DNA from: Komagataeibacter melomenusus
Lineage (GTDB): Bacteria > Pseudomonadota > Alphaproteobacteria > Acetobacterales > Acetobacteraceae
Direction: 5' to 3'
Length of the DNA stretch: 47,633 bases
Assembly (NCBI RefSeq): GCF_013155395.1
Contig: NZ_JABJWC010000027.1
Location: 1 to 47,633 of the forward strand
Shown here: one piece after another, positions 19,014 through 27,474 of the stretch
Position numbering within the stretch: the stretch's first letter is position 1
Layout: each line of letters begins with the position of its first letter
The notes under the pieces: generated by a model
Seen by the model: only the letters and a program-made list of their open reading frames with translations
The model's database searches: none
Told to the model about the DNA's origin: nothing
Translations under genes and position numbers: made by a program

Positions 19014-20314
19014 AGCGCCTTACAAGCACCCAGGCGGATTTCCGCACTGAATTCAAACGCCTGCTGGCCGACCGTGATAGCGACACCGCCCGCGTCGATG
19101 GTCCCGTAACCGAAATCCTCGCCGCCGTGCGCAGCCGCGGCGATGAGGCATTGTGCGAATTCACCAACCGCTTCGACCGCACGAATGTCACCCCCGCCAC
19201 CCTGCGCATCACGCCCGAAGAGATTGCGGCCGCCTGCGCCGATGTGAGCCCTGAACTGCTTGAGGCGCTGGAAGTCGCCGCCACCCGCATCGAATCCTTC
19301 CACAAGGCGCAGATGCCCACCGACATGAAATATGTCGATGCCGCGGGCGTGACGCTGGGCATGCGCTGGACGGCGCTGGACTCGGTGGGGCTGTACGTGC
19401 CCGGCGGCAAGGCGGCTTACCCCTCCTCCGTGCTGATGAACGCCATCCCCGCCCATGTGGCGGGTGTGGGGCGGATTGCCATGTGCGTGCCCACGCCCGA
19501 TGGCGTGCTCAACCCGCTCGTGCTCGCCGCCGCCCGCCGCGCGGGTGTAACCGAGATCTACCGCGTGGGCGGGGCGCAGGCCGTGGGTGCGATGGCCTAT
19601 GGCACCACCACCATCGCCCCGGTTGACCGCGTGGTGGGGCCGGGCAACGCCTATGTGGCCGAAGCCAAGCGGCAGGTATTCGGCACGGTAGGCATCGACA
19701 GCATTGCCGGCCCGTCGGAAGTGGTGGTGATTGCCGATGGCAATAACGACCCCCGCGCCATTGCGCTGGACCTGCTGGCCCAGGCCGAGCACGACCCCAT
19801 GGCCCAGTCCATCCTGATCACGCCCGATGCGGGCATGGCAGACAAGGTGGAACAGGCAGTGGCCAAGGAGCTTGAAACCCTGCCACGCGCCGATATCGCC
19901 CGCGCCAGTTGGGATGCGCATGGCGCGATCATTACCGTGCGCGACCTTGATGAAGCCGCTGGCCTGGTCAACGAGATCGCGCCGGAACATCTGGAACTCA
20001 TGATCGACAGCCCGCAGCCGGTTTTCGACCGCGTGCGGCATGCGGGCGCGATCTTCGTGGGGCGCTACTGCCCCGAGGCGATCGGCGATTACGTGGGCGG
20101 GCCGAACCATGTGCTGCCCACCAGCCGCACGGCGCGGTTCTCGTCGGGGCTTTCGGTGTTCGACTTCATCAAGCGCACCACGTTCATCGAGGCGCAGGCC
20201 GAGTCGCTGCGCAAGATCGGGCCTGCCGCCGTCAGCCTCGCCGAGGCCGAAGGGCTTGATGCCCATGCCCTGAGTGTGGCCGTACGGCTGGCAAAGCTGG
20301 ACGGCGCACGATAA
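19010..20314 (+). CDS. hisD: Histidinol dehydrogenase
   Basis: 434 residues, normal length. NAD-binding/active region GVGRIAMCVPTP and YRVGGAQAVGAMAYGT; the family signature with catalytic glutamate and histidine appears as ASWDAHGAIITV and EIAPEHLELM; the C-terminal region DYVGGPNHVLPTS carries a metal ligand. It converts histidinol to histidine in two NAD-linked steps. It starts at an ATGA overlap with hisG and GAGGC precedes it, so the two are translationally coupled. Confidence 0.96.
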   Translation: MKRLTSTQADFRTEFKRLLADRDSDTARVDGPVTEILAAVRSRGDEALCEFTNRFDRTNVTPATLRITPEEIAAACADVSPELLEALEVAATRIESFHKAQMPTDMKYVDAAGVTLGMRWTALDSVGLYVPGGKAAYPSSVLMNAIPAHVAGVGRIAMCVPTPDGVLNPLVLAAARRAGVTEIYRVGGAQAVGAMAYGTTTIAPVDRVVGPGNAYVAEAKRQVFGTVGIDSIAGPSEVVVIADGNNDPRAIALDLLAQAEHDPMAQSILITPDAGMADKVEQAVAKELETLPRADIARASWDAHGAIITVRDLDEAAGLVNEIAPEHLELMIDSPQPVFDRVRHAGAIFVGRYCPEAIGDYVGGPNHVLPTSRTARFSSGLSVFDFIKRTTFIEAQAESLRKIGPAAVSLAEAEGLDAHALSVAVRLAKLDGAR

Positions 20315-20364
20315 CGGAGCTTGACCCCGGCGGCGAGTCTCCCCACATAAACCAACCGTACTAC

Positions 20365-20380
20365 GCCGCGGGCCCGCGGC
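20365..20380. promoter_or_regulatory. 16-base perfect palindrome before infA
   Basis: GCCGCGGGCCCGCGGC reads the same on both strands. It lies between hisD and infA, about 30 bases before the infA start. It has no T run; it could form an RNA hairpin in the infA leader or be a binding site. Function unknown. Confidence 0.4.
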
Positions 20381-20411
20381 AGGACGGCACTTTTGATGAT
20401 TGAAGGACACG

Positions 20412-20630
20412 ATGTCTAAAGAAGACATGATCGAATTCAGCGGCACGGTTACCGAACTGCTGCCCAATGCCATGTTCCGCGTGACACTGGACAACGAGCA
20501 CACCATCCTCGCGCATACCAGCGGCAAGATGCGCAAGAACCGCATCCGCGTGCTCGCCGGTGACCGCGTGAATGTGGAAATGACGCCTTATGACCTGACA
20601 AAGGGTCGCATCACCTTCCGCTTCAAGTAA
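20412..20630 (+). CDS. infA: Translation initiation factor IF-1
   Basis: 72 residues, exactly the usual IF-1 length when started at ATG 20412, which has GAAGGACACG before it. S1-like OB fold: [39 protein letters not shown] and a C-terminal GRITFRFK. It occupies the A site of the 30S subunit during initiation. The position between hisD and maf is typical for Acetobacteraceae. Confidence 0.96.
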   Translation: MSKEDMIEFSGTVTELLPNAMFRVTLDNEHTILAHTSGKMRKNRIRVLAGDRVNVEMTPYDLTKGRITFRFK

Positions 20631-20646
20631 GCCGCTCTTGTCGGTC

Positions 20647-21276
20647 ATGACCGGAACCACCGCGCCCGGTGGCGCGGAGGCAGGCGTGCGGCTTGTCCTC
20701 GCCTCGGCTTCACCCCGCAGGCTTGACCTGCTGCGCCAGATCGGGCTTGTGCCCGGTCAGGTCTTTCCCGCCAATATCGATGAAACGCCCGGGCGTGATG
20801 AACTGCCCCGCCCCTACGCCGCGCGCCTTGCCGCTGAGAAGGCGGCGCATGTGGCTGCTCAGGTCGATGGCCCGGCACTCATACTCGCGGCCGATACGGT
20901 CGTGGCCCTTGGCCGCCGCATCCTGCCCAAGGCGGAAGACGAGCAGACGGCACGCGCCTGCCTTGAACAGCTTTCGGGCCGCCGCCACACCGTCTTTACC
21001 GCCATCGCCCTGCGCCCCACCGCAGCATGGGCGCAAGGGCGCGCCAGCAGCCGCATCGTTGCCAGCACGGTCACCTTCTCGCGCCTGACACCGGTACAGA
21101 TCGACGCGCTCATTGCCGCAGGCGACTGGCAGGGCAAGGCGGGCGGCTATGCCATCCAGGGCCATGCGGCAGCGTTCGTGCGCTTCCTGTCGGGCAGCTA
21201 TACCGGCATTGTCGGCCTGCCCCTGTTCGAGACAGCCCAGCTACTGCGCGGGCAGAAGGGAAGCTGGCTTTCGTGA
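20647..21276 (+). CDS. maf: Maf-family nucleotide pyrophosphatase
   Basis: 209 residues. Conserved LASASPRRLDLLRQ near the start, the acidic AADTVVALG motif, and GKAGGYAIQGHAAAFV with the Tyr/Gln pattern of the family. Maf proteins hydrolyse modified or canonical nucleoside triphosphates to the monophosphate. ATG 20647 was chosen; a TTG at 20638 in frame is possible. The last four bases overlap the next gene (GTGA). Confidence 0.92.
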   Translation: MTGTTAPGGAEAGVRLVLASASPRRLDLLRQIGLVPGQVFPANIDETPGRDELPRPYAARLAAEKAAHVAAQVDGPALILAADTVVALGRRILPKAEDEQTARACLEQLSGRRHTVFTAIALRPTAAWAQGRASSRIVASTVTFSRLTPVQIDALIAAGDWQGKAGGYAIQGHAAAFVRFLSGSYTGIVGLPLFETAQLLRGQKGSWLS

Positions 21277-22391
21277 GCGCGCGCCTCTGCGCCAGCAGCA
21301 GCCCGGGTGAAATCCGCATTGCCGCAACCCTTGACGGCATCATGCAGGAATTCGCCCTGTGGCGACCTGACATGCCCGATGGCGTGGGCGATATCTACCG
21401 CGCCCGCGTCAGTGCGCATGCGCCCGCACTCGGCGGCACGTTCGTCACCCTGCCGGGGCAGGAACAGGCGGGCTTCCTGCCGGATTCGGAAGGGCTGGGC
21501 GCGCTGACGCAGGGGCAGACGGTGCTGGTCACCGTCACCCGCAGCGCGCAGGGCGGCAAGGGCGTGCGGCTCGGTGCGCGCAACCTCCCCCCCGACCTGC
21601 CCGGCGGCGCCGACCCCCGGCTGCTGCGTCGCGGCCCCACCCCGCTGGAGCGGCTGGCCGCGCGCTACCCTGATGCGCCCATCGTCATTGATGATGCGGC
21701 GATTGCTACGCTTTTGCCTACCAGCCTGCACCCGCGCCTGACCCGCGCCAGTTCCGCCTTTGACAGCGACCTGCGCGCCCAGGCCGATGCGCTGGAGGAG
21801 GCTACCGTGGCCCTGCCCGGCGGCATGTCGGCCAGCATTACACCCACCCCGGCCCTGGTTGCGATTGACATGGATGGGGGGGCGGCCACCAGCATGGACC
21901 GCCGCCCAAAGCAGACCGCGCAGTTTGCCGCCAACCGCGATGCCCTGCCCGACCTGATGCGCCAGTTGCGGCTGCGCAACCTGTCTGGCGCGATCGTGGT
22001 TGACGTGGCGGGGCTTGCCATCCGCAAGCGCCGCGCGCTGGGTGAGACGATCGAGACCGTGCTGCGTGATGACCCGCTGCGCCCGCGCTTTCTGGGCTTT
22101 ACGGCGCTGGGCCTGGCCGAGATCGTGCGCCCGCGCGTGCACCCGCCGCTGCATGAACTGTTCCATTCGCGCGAGGGCCGCATGCTGCACGCCCTGCGCG
22201 GGCAGATGCAGGCCCATCGCGGCATGCCGCCCAACGGGCAGCCCGTGCGGCTGGCCTGCGGCCATGGTATCATGCAGATGATGCAGGACCATCCGGCCTG
22301 GGTGGAGGACTTCATGCGCCTGACCGGGCGCGTGCTTGCACCCGTTGCCGACCCGGCCCTGCCCGCCCATGGCTGGAGATTTGAACCATGA
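21273..22391 (+). CDS. Small RNase E/G-family protein
   Basis: 372 residues from a GTG at 21273 that overlaps the maf stop. An S1-like region lies at about 35-110 (GDIYRARV, GTFVTLPGQEQAGFLP), followed by the DNase I-like catalytic core with the two metal-binding Asp residues, D199 in LVAIDMDGG and D244 in GAIVVDV. The zinc-link CPxCxG motif of RNase E/G is absent, and the protein is shorter than E. coli RNase G (about 490). It occurs in the maf-yacG unit as in other Alphaproteobacteria. It probably processes RNA as a non-essential paralogue of a larger RNase E elsewhere. Confidence 0.85.
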   Translation: MSARLCASSSPGEIRIAATLDGIMQEFALWRPDMPDGVGDIYRARVSAHAPALGGTFVTLPGQEQAGFLPDSEGLGALTQGQTVLVTVTRSAQGGKGVRLGARNLPPDLPGGADPRLLRRGPTPLERLAARYPDAPIVIDDAAIATLLPTSLHPRLTRASSAFDSDLRAQADALEEATVALPGGMSASITPTPALVAIDMDGGAATSMDRRPKQTAQFAANRDALPDLMRQLRLRNLSGAIVVDVAGLAIRKRRALGETIETVLRDDPLRPRFLGFTALGLAEIVRPRVHPPLHELFHSREGRMLHALRGQMQAHRGMPPNGQPVRLACGHGIMQMMQDHPAWVEDFMRLTGRVLAPVADPALPAHGWRFEP

Positions 22392-22594
22392 CCGCGCAGC
22401 CCAAAGCCGCCCCCTGCCCCATCTGTGGCCAGCCTGCCAGCCCGCGCTACCGCCCCTTCTGCTCGCGACGTTGCGCGGATGTGGATCTGGGGCGCTGGTT
22501 CTCGGGGCAGTATCGCGTGCCCTCGACTGAAATTCCCTCCGGAACGGATGAAAAATACACAAGACGGGTTGATCCCGATGATGAGGTGGGTTAA
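22388..22594 (+). CDS. yacG: DNA gyrase inhibitor YacG
   Basis: 68 residues with the zinc ribbon PCPICGQP (two Cys) and FCSRRCADVDLGRW (two Cys). The acidic tail ends in DPDDEVG. YacG binds GyrB and inhibits gyrase. It starts at an ATGA overlap with the RNase gene, completing a chain of coupled genes maf-RNase-yacG. Confidence 0.93.
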   Translation: MTAQPKAAPCPICGQPASPRYRPFCSRRCADVDLGRWFSGQYRVPSTEIPSGTDEKYTRRVDPDDEVG

Positions 22595-22653
22595 ACGCTT
22601 GTCCAACGTCATGACGGCCCTGCCCCATGACCTAGCCGGACCAACGGCCCGGT

Positions 22654-22729
22654 GCCCAAGTAGCTCAGTTGGTAGAGCATGCGACTGAAAATCGCAGTGT
22701 CACTGGTTCGATCCCGGTCTTGGGCACCA
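22654..22729 (+). tRNA. tRNA-Phe (anticodon GAA), CCA encoded
   Basis: 76 nt. Acceptor stem GCCCAAG/CTTGGGC, D-arm GCTCAGTTGGTAGAGC, anticodon stem TGCGA/TCGCA with loop CTGAAAA (anticodon GAA), T-arm CTGG-TTCGATC-CCGG and encoded ACCA end. It follows yacG by 59 bases. No copy of its 3' end was found nearby, so I see no sign of an integration site. Confidence 0.97.
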
Positions 22730-22737
22730 CTTTTATC

Positions 22738-22755
22738 ATCAAATACATATTTGAT
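22738..22755. promoter_or_regulatory. AT-rich palindrome after tRNA-Phe
   Basis: ATCAAATA and TATTTGAT form perfect arms around CA, nine bases after the tRNA. It may end or process the tRNA transcript, or be an operator; there is no T run in the tRNA direction. Confidence 0.35.
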
Positions 22756-22824
22756 AAAATTGGCAGGGCCATGCCACTCGCCCCAGTCAGTCTTTCCGGC
22801 TGGGCGCGATCTGTAGCACAGGCG

Positions 22825-23550
22825 TCATTGGCCCGATGCAGGGGCCTCCATCATGTCACGGATCATTTGACCCGCGCGGCGCAGCGCTTCATTACTATTG
22901 AGGCCGCTTGGCGCAGAAAGGTGGGAGACAACGGCAAAGGGAATCGGACCGGGACGAAGGTAGATCACCTTACCATGACCGTTTACCTGAAATTCCTTGC
23001 GTTCAAGTTCGACCTCCCTGCCAAATACCACCCGCATGAAATCCTGGACATGCGTTACACCAACACCGAGAAACAGGCGGGGCCGTCGCTGCAATACAGC
23101 CTCATGCATCCGGGTAAAGCATACTTCCCTGATAGCGCGGATATAATCCTTTTTATCCTTAAACCCGCTGCGCAACTGCGCATCCGTGGACCATGTCTCC
23201 AAGGTTCGGCATTCAAAAGGGAAAAGATTGGTCTGAAAATACCCTGTTGTCCTGCTTTCAAATATCTTCTGCTTTTTCGCATAGTCATAAGCAATTTCTA
23301 TATTTTGCCCCTCAATGACGGAAATCAGCTTGAAAGCATTCCTGTTATAGGTCCACCGATCCCATTGCACTTCTACGGGATACTCTCCTTCAGGGAGTTC
23401 ATGGCCTGCGGGGACAGGCGCTTCGCCATATTCGATGCCACATAACCATAACGAACGATGACTGGGGGAACCGATATCCCCAGGGCCATCAAACGTATGA
23501 TTCCGGATGGAAGCGGGAAGTTCGGCCACTGAAGGCGCATGTCGGGTCAT
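22825..23550 (-). CDS. Protein of unknown function, possibly uracil-DNA-glycosylase-like fold
   Basis: 241 residues from ATG 23550, with CAGGAATGG upstream. No domain is firmly recognised. The order of conserved-looking pieces recalls the uracil-DNA glycosylase superfamily: RSLWLCGIEYGEAP near the N-terminus, NLFPFECRTLETW in the middle, PRLFLGVGVTHVQDFMRV (an 'X is a G-like clone' strand-loop) and VVSHLSAPSGLNSNEA near the C-terminus, where UDGs have HPS. The codon use and base composition are visibly less GC-rich than neighbours, which suggests transfer. It sits alone between tRNA-Phe and pyrC. Confidence 0.6.
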   Translation of the reverse strand: MTRHAPSVAELPASIRNHTFDGPGDIGSPSHRSLWLCGIEYGEAPVPAGHELPEGEYPVEVQWDRWTYNRNAFKLISVIEGQNIEIAYDYAKKQKIFESRTTGYFQTNLFPFECRTLETWSTDAQLRSGFKDKKDYIRAIREVCFTRMHEAVLQRRPRLFLGVGVTHVQDFMRVVFGREVELERKEFQVNGHGKVIYLRPGPIPFAVVSHLSAPSGLNSNEALRRAGQMIRDMMEAPASGQ

Positions 23551-23654
23551 GGAAAATCCATTCCTGTTCAAGATGCCGGTCGTAAAATACCGGTTCTCCT
23601 TACAGGCTCGAGCATGCTGTAACGATGGCATTTCCAGTTTGATAATATGGAAAA

Positions 23655-23676
23655 GCTGCCCTGCATAACGGGCAGC
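23655..23676 (-). terminator. Rho-independent terminator of pyrC
   Basis: On the minus strand GCTGCCC and GGGCAGC form perfect seven-base arms around eight bases and are followed by TTTT, about 75 bases after the pyrC stop. A second small hairpin (CCTTAC TCC GTAAGG, 23677-23691) lies directly before it. Confidence 0.75.
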
Positions 23677-23750
23677 CCTTACTCCGTAAGGAAACTACCG
23701 TGCCTCCACACGCTTCAAGTCCAAGCAGGGGCGGAAAACGCCTTTTGCCA

Positions 23751-25091
23751 TCAGGCCGCGCGCGGGCGATCCGTGGCTTCAAACAGCAGGGGTTCACCCT
23801 GCGCGGCGGGGGCAAGCTGGTTCTCCCACATGACCACGTTGCCACGGATGATGGTGCCCATGGGGCGGCCGGTCAGTTCATCGCCCACGAAAGGCGACCA
23901 GCCACATTTTGAGGCCAGCCATTCCTGCTGCACCGTCCAGCGCGCGGCAAGATCCACCACCGAGAAATCCGCGTCATACCCCACCGCGATGCGCCCCTTG
24001 CGCACCAGGCCGAACAGGCGCTGCGGGCCAGCCGATGTCATGTCCACCAGGCGGCGCAGCGACAGCCGCCCGTGGGCTACGTGGTCGAGCATGAGCGGCA
24101 GCAGGGTCTGCACCCCCGGCATGCCCGAAGGGGTATCGGGATAAGCGCGCTGCTTGGCAGCAAGCGGATGGGGCGCATGGTCGGAGCCGATGATGTCGGG
24201 CACGCCCTGGCCCATCCAGTGCCACAGCCCGTCGCGGTATTTCCGGCCACGGATGGGCGGGTTCATCTGCGCCAGCGTGCCCAGCCGGGGATAGGCATCC
24301 TCGGCCGCCAGCGTCAGGTGCTGCGGCGTGACCTCGCAACTGGCAATGTCCTTGTGCCCCGACAGGAACTCAAGTTCAGCCGGGGTGGTGACATGCAGCA
24401 CATGGATGCGCCGCCCCGTGCGCCGCGCCAGATGCACGATGCGCCGTGTTGCGCGCATGGCCGTTTCATCATCGCGCCAGACCGGGTGGCTCGACGGATC
24501 GCCCGCCTTGCGCTCCCCCATGCGCTCAAGCAGGCGGGTCTCGTCCTCGGCATGGATCGCGACCCGGCGGCGGCCCGAGCGCAGCACGCGCTCAAGCACC
24601 GCATCATCGGACACCAGCAGGTTGCCGGTGGAAGACCCCATGAAAATCTTGATCCCCGCCGTGCCCGGCAGCATTTCCAGTTCGGCGCAGCGATCGGCGT
24701 TATCAGTCGTGGCCCCCACGTAAAAGGCATGGTCGCACCACATCCGCCCGCGTGCATGCGCAAGCTTGGCCACCACCGCCTCGGGGCAGTCAGTGGCGGG
24801 CTTGGTGTTGGGCATTTCAAACACGGCGGTCACGCCACCCATCACGGCGGCAAGGCTGCCGGTGGCCAGGTCTTCCGCCGCCGTCAGCCCCGGCTCGCGG
24901 AAATGGACCTGCGTGTCGATCACGCCGGGCAGGACAGTCAGCCCCGTGCAGTCAATGACCCGGCCCGCATCGCCCGGCCCGCCAATGCGGGCAATACGCC
25001 CGTCCCGCACGTAAACATCGGTCACGACCGTGGCATCAGGCAGGACAACGCTGCCATTTTTCAGACAGAGATCGAAAATGGGTAAGGTCAT
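23751..25091 (-). CDS. pyrC: Class I dihydroorotase (QxH variant)
   Basis: 446 residues. The amidohydrolase fold shows the metal ligands Lys148 (GIKIFMG), His180 (AIHAEDE), His233 (HVLHVTT) and Asp304 (IGSDHAPH). However, the canonical HxH before FREPG is QxH here: IDTQVHFREPG with Gln61 and His63. Dihydroorotase closes carbamoyl-aspartate to dihydroorotate in pyrimidine synthesis. The Gln codon is CAG, so this is not an obvious sequencing error, and it may mark an alphaproteobacterial subfamily; a hydantoinase-like role cannot be excluded. ATG 25091 (MTLPIF) follows AGGATAG at a good distance. It stands alone, with a terminator after it and another before it. Confidence 0.85.
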   Translation of the reverse strand: MTLPIFDLCLKNGSVVLPDATVVTDVYVRDGRIARIGGPGDAGRVIDCTGLTVLPGVIDTQVHFREPGLTAAEDLATGSLAAVMGGVTAVFEMPNTKPATDCPEAVVAKLAHARGRMWCDHAFYVGATTDNADRCAELEMLPGTAGIKIFMGSSTGNLLVSDDAVLERVLRSGRRRVAIHAEDETRLLERMGERKAGDPSSHPVWRDDETAMRATRRIVHLARRTGRRIHVLHVTTPAELEFLSGHKDIASCEVTPQHLTLAAEDAYPRLGTLAQMNPPIRGRKYRDGLWHWMGQGVPDIIGSDHAPHPLAAKQRAYPDTPSGMPGVQTLLPLMLDHVAHGRLSLRRLVDMTSAGPQRLFGLVRKGRIAVGYDADFSVVDLAARWTVQQEWLASKCGWSPFVGDELTGRPMGTIIRGNVVMWENQLAPAAQGEPLLFEATDRPRAA

Positions 25092-25208
25092 GGGACTATC
25101 CTGTGGCCATAAACCCGCAACCCGCCGCATGCGGCAGGCGGGCGCAGGGGTTGCTGATCGTGTTTGTATGGCATGCGCCCGGCCCCGTGCAAACCGCCCA
25201 TACAAAGA

Positions 25209-25234
25209 CACCCCGGTCCTTGCGGGCCGGGGTG
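25209..25234 (-). terminator. Hairpin after the EAL gene
   Basis: CACCCCGG and CCGGGGTG form eight-base arms, about 30 bases after the stop of the PAS-GAF-GGDEF-EAL gene. On the minus strand TCTTTG follows. It probably ends transcription of the cyclic-di-GMP genes before pyrC. Confidence 0.55.
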
Positions 25235-25265
25235 CGGATCATGAAGGCCGATGCAGGCGCGCGCC

Positions 25266-27452
25266 TTATTCGCCCGCGGCGGCGCGGCTTTCCCTGGCTT
25301 CCTTCAGCACGGCGGAAAGACGGTCATTACGCAGCCATTCCTCCAGCTTTTCAGGCGGCATGGGGCGGGCGAACAGGTAGCCCTGCACCACGTCGCACCC
25401 AAGCTGGCACAAAAGGTCAAGCTGGCGCACGGTTTCCACGCCTTCGGTCACCACCGTCATGCCAAGGCGGCCGCCAATGCCGATCACCGCCGTGGTCACG
25501 GCCTGGGCGTTGGCATCATGCTCGAGGTTCATGATGAAGCTGCGGTCGATCTTGATCTCGGTCAGCGGCAGGCGCGTCAGCCGCGAGAGCGAGGAGTAGC
25601 CCGTGCCGAAATCATCCATCGACAGGGCCACGCCAAGGTTGCGGATGGACTGGAGGACCATGTTCGTGTCCTCGTTTTCGGTCATCATCACGCTCTCGGT
25701 AATCTCGACCGTCAGGCGATGGGGCTCGAGCTTGCTGTCACTGAGCAGGCGGGCAATGAAGCCGGGCAGGTTGCGGTTGCGGAAATGCCCCGCCGAGAGA
25801 TTGACCGCCACCGTGGGCACGTAAATGCCATGGGCGTCCCATTCGAGAATCTGCCGCACGGCGCGCTCGAGCGACCAGGTGCCGATGGCCTCGATCTGCC
25901 CGGTTTCCTCCGCCACGGCAATGAAGCGCGAGGGGTAGATGTTGCCCAGCGTGGGGTGGTTCCACCGCGACAGCGCCTCCACGCCATACAGCGTGTTGTT
26001 GCGCACGTCGATCTGCGGCTGGTACTGCAGGTTGAGCAGGCCCTGCGCCAGCGATTCACGCAGCGCCGAGCCCAGCAGCAGCCGGTCCTGCGCGGCCTTG
26101 TTGTCTTCCGAGCGCGCAAGGTGGGTCATGCCCAGCCCCGAGCGCTTGGCCTGCCGCATGGCCTGCTCGGCATAGCTGAGCAGGGATTCGCCATCCGGCC
26201 CGTTCTCGGGGAACAGGCTGATGCCGATGCCCAGCGTCGGCACGATCATGTTGCCGCCGATCTCGATGGGCTGCTTGACGCAGCCATGCAGGGTATCGGC
26301 GAATTTGAGCGCTTCTTCCCGGCGCGTGTTGGGCACGATGATCAGGAACTCGTTCGGGCCGGACCGGCTGAGCACATAATTGCTGCGCGACACGCCCTTG
26401 AGCCGCTCGGAAACGGATTTCAGGAAGCCATCGCCATTGATATGGCCCAGCGCATCGTTGATATCGCGGAAGCGGTCGATATCGATCATGTACAGCGCGA
26501 AGTGATTATCCCCCGGCTGGCCAATCAGCGAGCGGATGACCTTGTGCACCGCCGTGCGGTTGAGGAAGCCGGTCAGCGGATCGTAGTTCGACAGCTGCGA
26601 GATATGCTGGCGCGCCTCATGCTGCTCGATCAGCACGCCACAGAACGGCACGCAGCTGTTCACGATCTGCGCGGGCCAGCTGCCACGGTTGCGCTCGGAG
26701 CGCGAATACAGCGCGAAGATGCCGGTAATGCGCCCGTTGCGCGTGCGGATGGCCGAGGCCCAGCAATGGTGCAGCCCCAGCGAGATGCCAACCGAGCGGT
26801 AGCTGTCCCACACGATGGTCGTCGCCTCGTTGAGGTCATTGGCCAGGGCTGCGATATCGGCCTCGGTCAGGCGCATGTCTTCAAGGGCTGCGGCAAAGCG
26901 GCGCGGCATGCCGGGGCCGGACAGGATGCGCAGGCGGCTCTGCTCATCAAGCAGGATCAGCACGGCAACCGTATTGGGCACCAGTGTCTCGACCTCGCGG
27001 CAGACCATGTCCGCCACGTCCTGGATCTGGATCTCGCTCGACAGCGAGCGGAACACCGTATTCTGCAGTTCGACCACCCGGCTGCGATGGCCCGCGCCGG
27101 TAATGCCATGCACCATCATCAGCCGGTAGCGCCGCCCGTCAGCCCCCACCTGCGCCGCCGTCAGGCTGACCTCGGCGGAGATGTAGTCCCCGCTGCGGTT
27201 CTCGAACGTCACCTCCCCCGACACCGGCTCAACCGCCTGGATCGAGGCGTTGATGTCAAAGGGGGCAGCCCCGTTCTCCACCGATGCAGCCATGAGTTCC
27301 CCCACGGGCCGCCCCGCCAGCGTGCCAGGGTCGTAACCCCATAACGTCTCGGCTGCCGGGTTGGCATAGAGGATCATGTTGTGGTCATCGATGATGACCA
27401 TGCCATCATGCGCCTGATGCAGCAGTTCAAAACTGATCTCAGGAATGGCCAC
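25266..27452 (-). CDS. PAS-GAF-GGDEF(degenerate)-EAL cyclic-di-GMP phosphodiesterase
   Basis: 728 residues from a GTG at 27452. PAS domain about 8-125, GAF-like domain about 135-280, GGDEF domain about 290-450 with GPNEF at 365-369 in place of GGDEF, and EAL domain about 465-715 with EAL at 492-494, the DDFGTGYSS loop, KIDRSF and TEGVET all intact. The sequence is therefore a probable c-di-GMP hydrolase with a non-synthesizing GGDEF domain. It is paralogous along its whole length to the next gene, but its PAS domain lacks the haem-ligand histidine (GAAPFD at that place). The GTG has no ribosome site; an ATG at 27489 is out of frame by one base because of a nine-C run. Genes of this type control cellulose synthesis in Komagataeibacter. 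Confidence 0.88.
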   Translation of the reverse strand: MAIPEISFELLHQAHDGMVIIDDHNMILYANPAAETLWGYDPGTLAGRPVGELMAASVENGAAPFDINASIQAVEPVSGEVTFENRSGDYISAEVSLTAAQVGADGRRYRLMMVHGITGAGHRSRVVELQNTVFRSLSSEIQIQDVADMVCREVETLVPNTVAVLILLDEQSRLRILSGPGMPRRFAAALEDMRLTEADIAALANDLNEATTIVWDSYRSVGISLGLHHCWASAIRTRNGRITGIFALYSRSERNRGSWPAQIVNSCVPFCGVLIEQHEARQHISQLSNYDPLTGFLNRTAVHKVIRSLIGQPGDNHFALYMIDIDRFRDINDALGHINGDGFLKSVSERLKGVSRSNYVLSRSGPNEFLIIVPNTRREEALKFADTLHGCVKQPIEIGGNMIVPTLGIGISLFPENGPDGESLLSYAEQAMRQAKRSGLGMTHLARSEDNKAAQDRLLLGSALRESLAQGLLNLQYQPQIDVRNNTLYGVEALSRWNHPTLGNIYPSRFIAVAEETGQIEAIGTWSLERAVRQILEWDAHGIYVPTVAVNLSAGHFRNRNLPGFIARLLSDSKLEPHRLTVEITESVMMTENEDTNMVLQSIRNLGVALSMDDFGTGYSSLSRLTRLPLTEIKIDRSFIMNLEHDANAQAVTTAVIGIGGRLGMTVVTEGVETVRQLDLLCQLGCDVVQGYLFARPMPPEKLEEWLRNDRLSAVLKEARESRAAAGE

Positions 27453-27465
27453 AACAGCTGGCGAA

Positions 27466-27474
27466 GGGGGGGGG
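27466..27474. repeat. Run of nine G (C9 on the coding strand)
   Basis: A nine-base homopolymer 13 bases upstream of the assigned GTG of the EAL gene. With eight C the upstream ATG at 27489 would be in frame with the EAL protein; with nine it stops after 15 codons. Candidate slipped-strand site or a sequencing-length error. Confidence 0.8.

Noticed and set aside
22654-23750. tRNA-Phe as an attachment site for an island ending at pyrC
   Set aside because: No direct repeat of the tRNA 3' end and no integrase were found in the window, so only one low-GC gene supports transfer.
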